The notes: generated by a model not told the origin, from the letters alone. A stretch of 64,000 nt of DNA from Methyloprofundus sedimenti (GCF_002072955.1 NZ_LPUF01000001.1:1014896-1078895); one strand, 5' to 3'. Positions 49,662 to 59,513 are shown, counted from the first letter of the stretch. Translations and numbers: made by a program.

Positions 49662-49743
49662 ATGTAGCCCAACATAGGCTCCAAACGAGGCATTGTTGGG
49701 TTACATTATCTACGCTTCGCTAGATAAGCTATCTCAACCTACA
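49662..49743. repeat. Palindromic repeat, family 2 (copy 3)
   Basis: ATGTAGCCCAACATAGGCTC and its near reverse complement ending GGGTTACAT form a hairpin (49662-49706). A second part TATCTACGCTTCGCTAGATA and AACCTACA follows. The flanks of this 356-base gap between lpxD and lnt show no gene. Confidence 0.6.
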
Positions 49744-49892
49744 GAGTAACATATTGTTTAATATGAATTTTTCCTTAACTTAATAGCAGTGACGTAGTGC
49801 GGAGAATTCATGCGGGACGCTCTGTACGTTCCATGCCACTAAGTAACCAACTGCATTCCCACACAAAGCGTAGCAACCAGCCAAATTAAATA

Positions 49893-51461
49893 ATGAAAAC
49901 TCTCTTCAAAAGTCAGTGGTTATTGCCAGTTTTATCTGGCATCTTTATTGGTACCAGTTATATTCCCTTTCCTCCCTGGGCTTCGATTTTTGGTTTTATC
50001 CCCTTATGGATATTCTGGGAACAGCAAACGCGCCTGAGAAACGTCATTCTAAGCAGTATCCTCTGCACTTTTGTTTATACCCTGATCGGTTTTAACTGGG
50101 TTACTTATTTATTGCATGAATATGCCCACGTTCCCTGGTTTGTTGCGGTGCTAGGTATGCTTTTATTTGCCTTATTTGCACATCTTTTTGTGCCGGTTGC
50201 AGGAATGCTATGGTTTATTGGCCGAAAACACAGGCTTTATTCCGGCTGGCAGTCTATCCTGGCGATGGGGCTGTTAACTGCATTATCATTGTGGGCAATT
50301 CCGATGTTGTTTAAATGGAATTTTGGCTATGCCTGGTACGGTGCGAATATTCCGCTATATCACCTGGCTGAATATATCGGTTTTAGCGGCTTAAGCATGT
50401 TAACGGTGCTTGCCAATGTTCCTTTGTATATGGCATGGCAGAACAAAAAGGAAAAAGCAGGGCGTGTTGTGTTTATTCGTGTGCTTATTATATTTCTTAC
50501 CTTGAATGTTTTTGGTTTAAGCACAAAAGCATGGCAACTCAAACCTGATGCTTCATTTAATACTTTGCTGGTGCAGGCTAATATAGGCAATGCCGAGAAA
50601 ATGGCGGCTGAGTTTGGGCGCGGTTTTTATGATGAAATACTGAACAAATATCAAGCTGCTACGGATAAAGGCTTAGACCAACATGCTGACAGCAGGGTAG
50701 ATTTTATTCTTTGGTCTGAAACCGCCTTTCCATCTTTATTAAATCGTGAATATCAGGATAACTATTTTTCTCAGCAATTAATAAAATATATTAATACGCG
50801 ACAGGTTGCGCTCATTACAGGCGCTTATGCGAAAGATCCTGATAGCGGCCTGATCACAAACTCATTATTTATTTTAGATAACAAAGGACAGGTACAATCA
50901 TCGTATTACAGTAAAACTATTTTATTGGCTTTTGGCGAGTATATCCCCGGTGAGGAGCAGTTTCCCATCTTTCGTGAATGGTTGCCTATGGTCGGCCATT
51001 TTGGCCGTGGTCAGGGACCTACAGAATTGCTTGCATTAAAGGATTATAAAATAGGCCCACAAATATGTTATGAAAGTCTTTACCCTGATTTTTCCAGATC
51101 ATTAGCGGATTTGGGTGCGCAGTTTATTGTCAATGTTACCAATGATTCGTGGTATGGCACCTGGCAAGAGCCATATCAGCATATGTATATGACTTTGGCG
51201 AGAGCGATAGAAACCCGCAGACCCTTGGTGCGAGTAACCAATACCGGTATTTCAACGGTAGTGCTGGCATCGGGCGAAGTTCTACAGCAATCACCCATGC
51301 ATCAAGAGTGGGCCGGATTATATACCGTGCCTTATTTAAAAGAACCTAAGGCTACTTTTTATCAGCGATATTATGCTTTAATGCCTGAGGCTTTATTGGG
51401 GATTTTATGTTTATTGATTATAAATGGCTTCAGATTAAGAGCAAAGCCAGGTGAATTATAG
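49893..51461 (+). CDS. lnt: Apolipoprotein N-acyltransferase
   Basis: Lnt adds the third acyl chain to lipoproteins in the inner membrane. The 522-residue protein has six to seven N-terminal helices (FNWVTYLLHEYA, WNFGYAWYGANIPLYHLAEY) and a periplasmic nitrilase domain. The catalytic triad is visible: Glu in LWSETAFPSL, Lys in SYYSKTILLAFGEYIPG, Cys in IGPQICYESLYPD. NDSWYGTWQEPYQHMYMTLARAIE follows. A C-terminal helix closes it. Length agrees with the E. coli enzyme (512). Confidence 0.95.
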   Translation: MKTLFKSQWLLPVLSGIFIGTSYIPFPPWASIFGFIPLWIFWEQQTRLRNVILSSILCTFVYTLIGFNWVTYLLHEYAHVPWFVAVLGMLLFALFAHLFVPVAGMLWFIGRKHRLYSGWQSILAMGLLTALSLWAIPMLFKWNFGYAWYGANIPLYHLAEYIGFSGLSMLTVLANVPLYMAWQNKKEKAGRVVFIRVLIIFLTLNVFGLSTKAWQLKPDASFNTLLVQANIGNAEKMAAEFGRGFYDEILNKYQAATDKGLDQHADSRVDFILWSETAFPSLLNREYQDNYFSQQLIKYINTRQVALITGAYAKDPDSGLITNSLFILDNKGQVQSSYYSKTILLAFGEYIPGEEQFPIFREWLPMVGHFGRGQGPTELLALKDYKIGPQICYESLYPDFSRSLADLGAQFIVNVTNDSWYGTWQEPYQHMYMTLARAIETRRPLVRVTNTGISTVVLASGEVLQQSPMHQEWAGLYTVPYLKEPKATFYQRYYALMPEALLGILCLLIINGFRLRAKPGEL

Positions 51462-51556
51462 GATGTACCGCGACTCAAAGCGCATCATTCGCGTGCAGAT
51501 GCGCTTTATATGTCAGCAATAATTTAACCAGCGAATTTAATCCAGGCCAATAGTCT

Positions 51557-52099
51557 TTACCACATTAAATCATCAGGGATCTGATAATCAGCATACGGAT
51601 CATCAGTCGCTACGTCATCTTTTATCTTGTCATTCAGAACCAGAATATAACGGGCATCACGTTGTTTTATTTTCTCAGCCACTTGTGCGGGAACCAGTTC
51701 GTAGCGAGCATCATATTTAACAATGGCTAATTTACCATTGCTGATATTTTTTAGTGTGGCATCATCGACATAAATTTTCTTGACCGTGTTATTGTCCGAG
51801 AAATTATACGCAATACCTTCACTATCTTGTGGCTGACTATTGAGTTTAATTAATTGCTTTATCTGCGCTACAATCGCTTTTTTATCTGCTTCTAGTTTAC
51901 GTTGCTGATTTAACTCACGGTCTTTGGCCTGTTTTTCAGCCAGTGATTTTTGCGCAAGTAAGGTGGCTTCCTCGGTTTGTTCAGTTTTGCTATTGCGTTG
52001 TTGCTTTGATTGTTTATACTTTTCCTTTTTTGCTTGATTTGCTTTATCTTTCTTAATAAGACCTGAGTTCAAAAGCTGGTCTTGTAATGAGATTGCCAT
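51557..52099 (-). CDS. DUF2058 (YaiL-like) protein
   Basis: The 180-residue highly charged protein begins SLQDQLLNSGLIKKDKANQAKKEK, the standard DUF2058 start. A Lys/Gln/Glu-rich coiled coil (residues 20-85) and a small beta domain (IKQLIKLNSQPQ, YNFSDNNTVKKIYVDD, KYDARYELVPAQVAEKIKQRD) follow. Some family members are called nucleoproteins; the function is unknown. It stands between lnt and lpxB on the opposite strand. Confidence 0.88.
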   Translation of the reverse strand: MAISLQDQLLNSGLIKKDKANQAKKEKYKQSKQQRNSKTEQTEEATLLAQKSLAEKQAKDRELNQQRKLEADKKAIVAQIKQLIKLNSQPQDSEGIAYNFSDNNTVKKIYVDDATLKNISNGKLAIVKYDARYELVPAQVAEKIKQRDARYILVLNDKIKDDVATDDPYADYQIPDDLMW

Positions 52100-52188
52100 A
52101 CTTATTGCCTTTATTATGCTGGGTTGGTTGTTGCTAAATTATAATGTAATCAGATTTTTATTTAAATAGTGCTGGAGTTATTCCTTAT

Positions 52189-53337
52189 ATGAGTCATATG
52201 TCCAAGAAAGTTATGCTGGTGTCTGGTGAATCATCAGGCGATCAGCATGGCGCAAATTTATTTCTTGAATTAAAAAAACGCTGCCCTGAAATACAGGGAA
52301 TGGGTATGGGCGGTAAAAAAATGGCCGAAGCTGGAATAGAATTACATTATGATTCATCAAATATTGGTGTTATTGGTGTGATCGAGGTCATTCTACGTTA
52401 TGGAGAGATCAAGCGTGCCTTAAATACCATGCAGACTTTGTTATTAGAACAACGGCCTGATTTGCTGATCTGTATTGACTACAAGGAATTTAATTTTAAA
52501 TTGGCAGGTTTTGCCAAGAAGCATGGCATCAAAGTGTTGTTTTATGTGAGTCCGCAAATCTGGGCCTGGCGGCCTGGGCGCGTGGTTAAATATGGCAAGG
52601 TCATCGATATGATGGCGGTTATATTTCCCTTTGAAGTACCCTTTTATGAAAAAGAAAATGTGCCCGTACGCTATGTCGGTCATCCTTCGGTGGATACAGC
52701 CCATGCAAAGCATAGCAGAGAGGAAGATTTTAAAGCGTTTAAGCTTGCGATTGATCAACCGGTGGTGGGAATATTACCGGGTAGTCGTACCGATGAAATC
52801 AACCGTATGTTACCAATTATGCTGCAGGCGGCTGAACTGATACAAAAAGCTATTCCAGGCGTGCAGTTTGTTTTACCGCAAGCTGATTCAGTGACAGACG
52901 AGCTATTACAGTCTTCTTTTCAACACTCGCAAATTCAGGTTAAAGCCATCAAAAGTCAGTTTCATGATACCGTGCAATGTTGCGATGCAGTGATGACAGT
53001 TTCAGGAACGGCAACCCTTGAAATTGCATTACTAAAAGTGCCAATGTTAGTGGCTTATAAACTATCTACTATTACCTATTTACTGGCGAGGATACTGGTC
53101 GATACAGAATTTATCGGCTTGCCTAATATTATTGCTGGAAAATCCGTGGTAAAAGAGTTTATCCAACATGAGGCGACCCCGGAAAACCTGGCGCAGGAAA
53201 TAATACATATCTTAGAGGATCAGCAGTACGCGCAGATAATACGTGACGGTTTGCAAATGGTAAAATTAAAAGTTGGTGAGGGCGGTGGCTCAGAAAATAT
53301 GGCTGAGTTAGCACTGGAAATGCTGCAGGATACATAG
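52189..53337 (+). CDS. lpxB: Lipid-A-disaccharide synthase
   Basis: LpxB joins UDP-2,3-diacylglucosamine and lipid X. The 382-residue GT19 protein has VSGESSGDQHGANLF, IDYKEFNFKLAGFAKKHG, VLFYVSPQIWAWRPGRV, VGHPSVD, GILPGSRTDEINRMLPIML, SGTATLEIALLKVPMLVAYK and FIGLPNIIAGK. All are family motifs. ATG 52189 or 52198. It complements lpxH and lpxD in this window. Confidence 0.95.
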   Translation: MSHMSKKVMLVSGESSGDQHGANLFLELKKRCPEIQGMGMGGKKMAEAGIELHYDSSNIGVIGVIEVILRYGEIKRALNTMQTLLLEQRPDLLICIDYKEFNFKLAGFAKKHGIKVLFYVSPQIWAWRPGRVVKYGKVIDMMAVIFPFEVPFYEKENVPVRYVGHPSVDTAHAKHSREEDFKAFKLAIDQPVVGILPGSRTDEINRMLPIMLQAAELIQKAIPGVQFVLPQADSVTDELLQSSFQHSQIQVKAIKSQFHDTVQCCDAVMTVSGTATLEIALLKVPMLVAYKLSTITYLLARILVDTEFIGLPNIIAGKSVVKEFIQHEATPENLAQEIIHILEDQQYAQIIRDGLQMVKLKVGEGGGSENMAELALEMLQDT

Positions 53338-53443
53338 TTATAAAGTGGATCTTGTTTTTACGCTCAGCGCCGAGTCATGCATTTCACTGCAAAGCAAGCG
53401 CTGGAACGAGAGTCAATAGCGGGATTACATTATCGACAGACAT

Positions 53444-53472
53444 AAAAAAGCCCAGATAAACTGGGCTTTTTA
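53444..53472. terminator. Bidirectional rho-independent terminator
   Basis: AAAAAAGCCCAG-ATAAA-CTGGGCTTTTTA lies between the convergent lpxB and BI-1 genes and can serve both. Confidence 0.92.
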
Positions 53473-53493
53473 GATAAACTAAAAAACTAATAC

Positions 53494-54162
53494 TTAGTCA
53501 TCACCGCCAAATACGCCTAATAATTGCAACAAGCTCAAAAATAAGTTGTAAATAGAAACGTATAAAGAAATGGTAGCAAGAATATAGTTTGTTTCGCCGC
53601 CGTGAATGATTTCACTGGTCTGGTACAAAATCATACCTGACATCAATAAAATAAACATACCAGATACAGCTAAAGACATGGCAGGAATAGAAAAAATCAT
53701 GGCGCCGATACCAGCCAGGAATGCAACCAGGATACCCACCATTAAGAATCCGCCTAAAAAGCTGAAGTCTTTACGTGTTGTTAAAGCGTATCCAGATAGC
53801 GCAATAAAAATAACGCCAGTACCGCCTAATGCAGTCATCACCAGCTCATGGCCATTAGAGAAAGCACTAAGATACATATTGATGATTGGGCCTAATGTTA
53901 GTCCCATAAAGCCGGTCAAGGCAAAAATAAATACTAGGCCTAAAGCGCTATTACTGAATTTAGTGGTTGCAAATAGCAATCCAAAATAGCCCACCATAGT
54001 CACAATCATGCCTAAAGGCGGCATATTTAGCATCATGGCCAGGCCTGCAGTAAAGGCACTGAAAAGTAAAGTCAATGAAAGCAACATATAAGTGTTTCTT
54101 AAAACTTTATTGGTCGCCAGTGTACTTGCACTGGCAGGTGTAGCAGCAACATTTAATCTCAT
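53494..54162 (-). CDS. Bax inhibitor-1/YccA family membrane protein
   Basis: The 222-residue protein has seven membrane helices and the BI-1 pattern: VLRNTYMLLSLTLLFSAFTAG, GLLFATTKFSNSALGLVFIFALTGFMGLTLGPI, ALGGTGVIFIALSGYALTTRKDFSFLGGFL and LYQTSEIIHGGETNYILATISLYVSIYNLFLSLL. The two conserved Asp/Glu positions near the end are consistent with the YccA type, which inhibits FtsH in E. coli. It ends in GVFGGDD. Confidence 0.92.
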   Translation of the reverse strand: MRLNVAATPASASTLATNKVLRNTYMLLSLTLLFSAFTAGLAMMLNMPPLGMIVTMVGYFGLLFATTKFSNSALGLVFIFALTGFMGLTLGPIINMYLSAFSNGHELVMTALGGTGVIFIALSGYALTTRKDFSFLGGFLMVGILVAFLAGIGAMIFSIPAMSLAVSGMFILLMSGMILYQTSEIIHGGETNYILATISLYVSIYNLFLSLLQLLGVFGGDD

Positions 54163-54259
54163 AATGATATAGCCTAAATTGATAAAAGAATAACAGTAAC
54201 AATCTTACAAGAGTTTGGTAATATTAAACAACTAAAAATTTAATAAGAAAAGAAAATAG

Positions 54260-54652
54260 ATGACAGAAGTACAGCAACAGACGCCTTATTTATTAATGGG
54301 CGGCGAAAAAATGATATTAAAACTGGTGGAGCGGTTTTATTTTTATATGGATACGCTGCCTGAAGCAAAAGAACTCAGGGCAATCCATGCACCTGACTTA
54401 TCCGCCGCAAAAGAAAAACTGTTCAAGTTTTTATCTGGCTGGCTAGGTGGTCCGGATTTATTTATTCAGGAATATGGACATCCGCGTTTAAGACAGCGGC
54501 ACTTTCCTTTTAAAGTGAATCAGCAAGTGAGAGATCAGTGGGTATTTTGTATGCACAAGGCTTTGTATGAAATAGCGATGCCTGATGAGTTAAGAAAAAA
54601 CATAAAGCAGGCAATCGATGATTTAGCAACGCATATGATTAATGCTGAGTGA
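54260..54652 (+). CDS. glbO: Group II truncated haemoglobin
   Basis: The 130-residue protein starts TPYLLMGGEKMILKLVERFY and has FLSGWLGGPDLFIQEYGHPRLRQRHFPF with the proximal His, and DQWVFCMHKALYEIAMPDEL. The pattern LGGP-YGHPRLRxRH is specific to group II (TrHbO). It binds oxygen or NO and may buffer either in an aerobic C1 oxidiser. It is divergent from the BI-1 gene with 97 bp between. Confidence 0.93.
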   Translation: MTEVQQQTPYLLMGGEKMILKLVERFYFYMDTLPEAKELRAIHAPDLSAAKEKLFKFLSGWLGGPDLFIQEYGHPRLRQRHFPFKVNQQVRDQWVFCMHKALYEIAMPDELRKNIKQAIDDLATHMINAE

Positions 54653-54784
54653 TAGGCACTCAAAGAGTAAGCTTTATATGTCAGGAATGGGACTCAGAAA
54701 TCAGACTGCCCCTATGTCAAATAAAATGCAATAAGCAGAGGTTCAAGGTTCTTTTAACAAAAAATAAAGGACTTTTAACTTAAG

Positions 54785-54832
54785 CACAGAGATCACTGAA
54801 GTTTCAAAACAAAAAATTCAGTGCTCTCTGTG
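54785..54832. repeat. Inverted repeat after the globin gene
   Basis: CACAGAGATCACTGAA and TTCAGTGCTCTCTGTG pair over about 15 of 16 positions around an A-rich 16-base loop. It lies between convergent genes and could be a dispersed palindrome or a weak terminator. Confidence 0.5.
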
Positions 54833-54886
54833 GCCTCAGTGGTAAGAATGTTAAGTTTTTTATCGTCACTTGTTTTAGAGTCGATA

Positions 54887-55414
54887 TTAATCGGCAATAG
54901 TTGTCAGCTTTGCAGCCAGCTTTGCAGATGCTATGCCCAGTCCTACGCCCAGAATAAGTGAGAAGGAAATGATGCAAACCGGGTTATCCCATCCAAAACT
55001 GAGTAATACATCTGTGGATAGTTTATCAGGTGTTTGTAAAAGATAGCCAAAGGTTGCTGAGTAGCCTAGTACACTAGCGGGAATGGCTGCAAGTGCAGGG
55101 ACGTTAGCCGCTAGACACATTGCGATGACAGTAAAGGTAACAATAACGGCTGCCATCATTGGGAAGCCAAGTAATGTATCAGGTGAAATAGTAGCTATTT
55201 CATAGGCTGCATAGGTGGCTACAACGACACCAAAAACACTGCAGACGACTGTATTTTTTGCTGCTTCATCGGTACCACCTAAAGCAAAATAGGCTGCCCA
55301 TGAAATGGTTGCCGCCCAGATTAAAAAGACACCGCTTAGTGGCCCGACTGCCAGAAAAGTTGCGAGTCCTGCTAAAACTCCAATGCTGACAGACAGAGCT
55401 GAAAGACCATTCAT
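54887..55414 (-). CDS. DUF1097 family membrane protein
   Basis: The 175-residue protein has five to six hydrophobic helices, rich in Ala and Gly: SIGVLAGLATFLAVGPLSGVF, IWAATISWAAYFALGGTDEAAKNTV, CVF-like CSVFGVVVATYAAYEI, NVPALAAIPASVLGYSATFGY. This matches the YcdZ/DUF1097 family, function unknown. It has GGAGATAATAAT before ATG 55414. Confidence 0.82.
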   Translation of the reverse strand: MNGLSALSVSIGVLAGLATFLAVGPLSGVFLIWAATISWAAYFALGGTDEAAKNTVVCSVFGVVVATYAAYEIATISPDTLLGFPMMAAVIVTFTVIAMCLAANVPALAAIPASVLGYSATFGYLLQTPDKLSTDVLLSFGWDNPVCIISFSLILGVGLGIASAKLAAKLTTIAD

Positions 55415-55629
55415 ATTATTATCTCCACATTATTACCTCGGTTAGATATTTGATGTTGCAGTGAGGCGGAAGTACAACATCAAGTTTTACAATTGAACGA
55501 TATAGATAATGTATTTCTATCTATATAGGCCGCGCGCCCTGATTTAAACATGTAAATTTAAAATACGCAAACGGGCAAGTATATAAATTCAGCAGAACCT
55601 GAAGCACAGCTTTAGTGAATAAGGCAGTA

Positions 55630-56049
55630 TTAAGGATCCTTATCCATTTCTTGAAATATTTGATAAAAGTACAGATATAAAAACAAACAGCCCAACCCAA
55701 CAGCGCCTAAAATCATGCGAATTTGTTTGTCGACGACATCCTGTTCAAAGATAAACTCGAGAAAACAGGTAATAATAACTAATTCAGCGACATAACAAAT
55801 GCTGACATGCTGATATTTAGTATATGAAACCAGTACTTTATAAGCTTTTACCATGATGATAAAAAATACTGCCCAGTCAAGAACTTCTGCATCGTGGCCA
55901 GAAAGCCATAAGCCTTCACCAGTTATTTCCTGACCGACGGCATATAGAGAAGTCAGCATATATAAAACCAGGCGTAACATCACTAGTAATATAATCAGAG
56001 AAACCAGTTTATCAACCCACAGGGTGATTTTTTCAATAATTAATATCAT
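55630..56049 (-). CDS. PsiE-like small membrane protein
   Basis: The 139-residue protein has four membrane helices (VSLIILLVMLRLVLYMLTSLY, VLDWAVFFIIMVKAYKVLV, ICYVAELVIITCFLEFIF, MILGAVGLGCLFLYLYFYQIF). The arrangement resembles the phosphate-starvation-inducible PsiE family, but the match is loose. No Pho box is visible upstream. Function unknown. Confidence 0.6.
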   Translation of the reverse strand: MILIIEKITLWVDKLVSLIILLVMLRLVLYMLTSLYAVGQEITGEGLWLSGHDAEVLDWAVFFIIMVKAYKVLVSYTKYQHVSICYVAELVIITCFLEFIFEQDVVDKQIRMILGAVGLGCLFLYLYFYQIFQEMDKDP

Positions 56050-56182
56050 GTGTTTTTTATAAAAAATAGTCTCGTGAGCTATAAACAGGCGTGCACTAGC
56101 TGGAGCTTTATTTTTACGCCTGTACTTAGTGGATTATCTGCGTCGTTAATCACTCGTGTCGAGTGAATGGTGCAGAGAAAAA

Positions 56183-57490
56183 TTAATGTAATTTAATACG
56201 CGAAGAAATAGTACTTCTGAATAGATTCGAAAGCGTCAGCATTGTTGTTTTAAAGTAACCAAATAAAGCAGCCTGGTGCATGGTATACAAGGATAAATAA
56301 ACCACCCTGGCCATAAAGCCGCCGATAGTGACCGTACCCATAAGATTGCCCATAATATTACCGACTGTCGAATATTTGCCTAAAGAGACCAGTGATCCAT
56401 AATCGCGATAAACATAATCAACGGGCGGTTTATTAGACATGCGGTTGACCAATGTTTTATGCAAAGTCGTAGCTTGCTGGTGAGCGGCCTGGGCACGCGG
56501 TGGTACATTTTCCTTATGTCCTGGCCACGGACAGGCAGCGCAATCACCCAGAGCAAAAATATGGGTATCGCTGGTCTGTAGGGATTGATTAACAACTAAT
56601 TGGTTAATACGGTTAATTTCCAGACCATCCAGGTCTTTAAACCAGTCAGGGGCTTTAATCCCTGCTGCCCATACTTTTAAATCAGCAGGGATTATTTCAC
56701 CATCATGAGTTTCAATGCTTGTGTCTGTTATATTAACAACACGACGATTTAGCTTCAGGTCTACGCCCAGTTTAACCAGTTGTTTCTGAGTGGCAATGGA
56801 CAGATTGGAGGGAAGGGCAGAGAGCAATCGAGGTGACGCTTCAATAATAGTGATTTTTATCTTGTCAATGCCTTCCGCCAAGTCATATATTGCTAATACC
56901 CTGGATACTTCATGCAATTGTGCCGACAGTTCTACACCTGTCGCGCCACCACCAATGATGGCAATAGATAATTGCTGCTCGTTATTGTTTTCATGTTGGG
57001 CGTGTAATTTTATGCAGGCTTTTACCAGATGTTTTTGAAACTTGAATGCCTCGACCGCTTTATCAAGAAACATGCAATGCTGCTCAACACCTTGTATATT
57101 AAACGTATTACTAATACTCCCAACCGCCATAACCAGGGTATCGTAATGAAACGAACGTTCAGGTATTAACTCTTCCCCTTCATCACTGATTGTGGGACTT
57201 ACAGTAACTTCCTGAGTTGCCCTGTTTAACCCCACCATTCTGCCCAGACGGAAACGGAAATGGTTGCGATGTGCCTGAGCCAGATATTCAAGTTCTTCGG
57301 AGGCATCCAGAGTACCCGCAGCAACTTCATGTAATAAGGGTTTCCAGATATGGGTTTGTGAGGCATCCAGTAAAATAATTTCTGCTATGCCCGGTTTGCC
57401 TAGTTTTTTGCCCAGACTGGTTGCTAGTTCCAGCCCTGCTGCGCCGCCACCAACAATAAGAATTTTATGCAGGGAATTTGTTGTGCTCAT
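56183..57490 (-). CDS. ndh: Type II NADH dehydrogenase (NDH-2)
   Basis: The 435-residue flavoprotein oxidises NADH and reduces quinone without pumping protons. FAD motif ILIVGGGAAGLELATSLGKKLG is at residues 11-32, NADH motif IAIIGGGATGVELSAQLHE near 177. HIWKPLLHEVAAGTLD and HIFALGDCAACPWPG are NDH-2 signatures, and the quinone-site region is RAQAAHQQATTLHKTL. The C-terminal amphipathic region (about 380-435) would anchor it to the membrane. Confidence 0.93.
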   Translation of the reverse strand: MSTTNSLHKILIVGGGAAGLELATSLGKKLGKPGIAEIILLDASQTHIWKPLLHEVAAGTLDASEELEYLAQAHRNHFRFRLGRMVGLNRATQEVTVSPTISDEGEELIPERSFHYDTLVMAVGSISNTFNIQGVEQHCMFLDKAVEAFKFQKHLVKACIKLHAQHENNNEQQLSIAIIGGGATGVELSAQLHEVSRVLAIYDLAEGIDKIKITIIEASPRLLSALPSNLSIATQKQLVKLGVDLKLNRRVVNITDTSIETHDGEIIPADLKVWAAGIKAPDWFKDLDGLEINRINQLVVNQSLQTSDTHIFALGDCAACPWPGHKENVPPRAQAAHQQATTLHKTLVNRMSNKPPVDYVYRDYGSLVSLGKYSTVGNIMGNLMGTVTIGGFMARVVYLSLYTMHQAALFGYFKTTMLTLSNLFRSTISSRIKLH

Positions 57491-57637
57491 AAGGTCTTCC
57501 TGTACAGAATCATAATTTCAGACACTATACATGATTTAAATACAATAAAGTACCCGATATGCATCGATAAATTCCCCAAATAATCACTTGTGCAGGTATA
57601 ATAAATTCATTGTGTCATTTTATACGGATAGCGTTTT

Positions 57638-58033
57638 ATGCTTCGTTACCTTTTATTATGTTTGTTTGTATGTTCAACGGCAGTAATTGCAGAGGAAGGC
57701 GAGCCTGCAGTTACTAATTCTCCGGATGCAGGTGAAATTACAGACCCTTCGGATACGGCTGAAATAGAAAATTCTCCAGAAGTGCCTGATATGCCCTTGC
57801 CGGTTCAGGATGGTGAGCCTATGGAAGCCGATATTACCATTACCCGGCGCGGCGAAAAAACCATTCATGAATACCGCGTGAATGGCGTAATCTACAAGAT
57901 TAAAGTTATACCTGATATTGGGCCTGCTTATTATTATGTTGATCCTGACGGTGATGGTGAGATGGAAGAGGTCAGTGAAAGTGATCTGGATAGTTTAATC
58001 AAAATTAATCAATGGACAATTCTTAGCTGGTAA
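57638..58033 (+). CDS. DUF2782 family secreted protein
   Basis: The 131-residue protein has a signal peptide (YLLLCLFVCSTAVIAEE), an acidic low-complexity linker (about 20-60) and a DUF2782 domain: DITITRRGEKTIHEYRVNGVIYKIKVIPDIGPAYYYVDPDGDGEM. The family is commonly followed by a thrB-like kinase gene, as here (4 bp away). Function unknown. Confidence 0.88.
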   Translation: MLRYLLLCLFVCSTAVIAEEGEPAVTNSPDAGEITDPSDTAEIENSPEVPDMPLPVQDGEPMEADITITRRGEKTIHEYRVNGVIYKIKVIPDIGPAYYYVDPDGDGEMEEVSESDLDSLIKINQWTILSW

Positions 58034-58037
58034 GGCC

Positions 58038-58973
58038 TTGTCAGTCTATACATCTATTTCTGCATCTGAAGTTCAGTCAATTATAGAGATTTATCAGCTC
58101 GCCCCGTTTATCGGCTATACAGGAATAAGTGCCGGGATAGAAAATACCAATTATTTAATAAAAACTGCACAAGGTGATTTTGTCTTAACCTTGTATGAGC
58201 ACTTTAATGCGCAAGAGATAGTGCCCTACCTGGATTTGCTGCGCCAGTTAGCTGAGCATGCAAGCTACTATCCTGTTCCGCTTGCAGATGCACAGTACAA
58301 ATACTTACAGATAGTTGCGGGAAAGCCCGCAGCATTATTTAAATGTTTACCAGGAAAATCCGTTCAGCAAGTCACGCCTGAGCAGCATCAGGCAGTTGCC
58401 AAAGCCCTGGCAAGTTTTCATTTACAAAGTTCAGGATTGGCTTTCAGAAAAAGAAACACCAGAGATATTGCCTGGATACAAGATATCGCAACACAGATAA
58501 GCCCTCATTTGTCGGCTCAAGATAGTGCACTACTGGAAGATGAGCTTGGCTTTCAATTAAAACACCAGACTCAGCATCTAAGGCAGGGCATCATACATGC
58601 TGATTTATTTAAGGATAATGTATTATTTACCGGGTTGCGCTTAACAGGCATGTTAGATTTTTATGTGGCCTGTTATGATTGCTATTTACTGGATATTGCG
58701 ATTACCTTGAACGACTGGTGCATTGATCAGCACGGTCAGTATAGTCACGCACAACAAGCTGTTTTTTTGGCGGCCTATCAGCAGTTAAGAGAGCTTGATC
58801 AGCAAGAGCAAAAATATCTTCCAGTGTTTTTACGCCGGGCGTGTATACGCTTCTGGTTGTCTCGTTTAGAACACCAGCTTAATCCTAAAGCAGGTGAGAT
58901 GACTCAGGAAAAAGATCCTGAGCGCTTTAAAAATTTATTACTGCAACACCGGCATTTTGATAGCTTGCAATAA
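58038..58973 (+). CDS. thrB: Homoserine kinase, ThrB2-like (aminoglycoside phosphotransferase fold)
   Basis: The 311-residue protein is of the APH-like kinase fold used for homoserine in many Gammaproteobacteria: GISAGIENTNYLIKTAQGDFVLTLYE, GIIHADLFKDNVLF (catalytic Asp and Asn), GMLDFYVACYDCYLLDIAITLNDWC. It phosphorylates homoserine in threonine synthesis. The start is TTG 58038, four bases after the DUF2782 stop. Confidence 0.9.
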   Translation: MSVYTSISASEVQSIIEIYQLAPFIGYTGISAGIENTNYLIKTAQGDFVLTLYEHFNAQEIVPYLDLLRQLAEHASYYPVPLADAQYKYLQIVAGKPAALFKCLPGKSVQQVTPEQHQAVAKALASFHLQSSGLAFRKRNTRDIAWIQDIATQISPHLSAQDSALLEDELGFQLKHQTQHLRQGIIHADLFKDNVLFTGLRLTGMLDFYVACYDCYLLDIAITLNDWCIDQHGQYSHAQQAVFLAAYQQLRELDQQEQKYLPVFLRRACIRFWLSRLEHQLNPKAGEMTQEKDPERFKNLLLQHRHFDSLQ

Positions 58974-59083
58974 TCCGCTTCGTAGATAGCAACAGCGTGG
59001 TACAATCCAAAACTGGTATTTCGCGCGATAAATATATCGCTGAAGTATCGATTGATAATAATTATAAAAAGGAGAGGTTTACG

Positions 59084-59467
59084 ATGAAACTAAAACAAGC
59101 TTTATTGGCAGGTGTAGTTCTTTTATTATCTATTTCTGCCAATGCAGAAGTTATATTAGAAGATAATTCAAAAATTGTAGGTAAATGGAACTTATACGCA
59201 GAAGCAGCTCAGTTGCATAAAGAGAAGGTGGAACTTTTTTCTGTTTGGGACTTTACTAATCAAGGCGTTATAAAAACTGAATCCGAAGATCGTTTTGGAC
59301 GCACAAAAACGTTAAAAATTGATTTAAAATATGCGGTTGAAGATGGAGTGATCAAGAAACAAAAAACACCGGGTCGTGCAAAACTCGAAACATGTAAGGT
59401 AGAGTCACTAGATGAGAAAAACATGGTTTTAAAATGTCCGTTTCTGTATTTGTTTTTCAAAAGATAA
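59084..59467 (+). CDS. Small secreted hypothetical protein
   Basis: A 127-residue protein with a clear signal peptide (MKLKQALLAGVVLLLSISANA) and a short beta-rich mature part: VGKWNLYAEAAQLHKEKVEL, VWDFTNQGVIKTESEDRFGRT, KLETCKVESLDEKNMVLKCPF (two Cys, likely a disulfide). The layout resembles lipocalin-like small periplasmic proteins, but I do not recognise the family. GGAGAGG lies seven bases before ATG 59084, so an upstream start at 58997 is wrong. Confidence 0.7.
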   Translation: MKLKQALLAGVVLLLSISANAEVILEDNSKIVGKWNLYAEAAQLHKEKVELFSVWDFTNQGVIKTESEDRFGRTKTLKIDLKYAVEDGVIKKQKTPGRAKLETCKVESLDEKNMVLKCPFLYLFFKR

Positions 59468-59513
59468 TAACAGCCAGTTTTGGGGGGTAGGCTAAAGCCT
59501 ATTTCCCCGGTTA

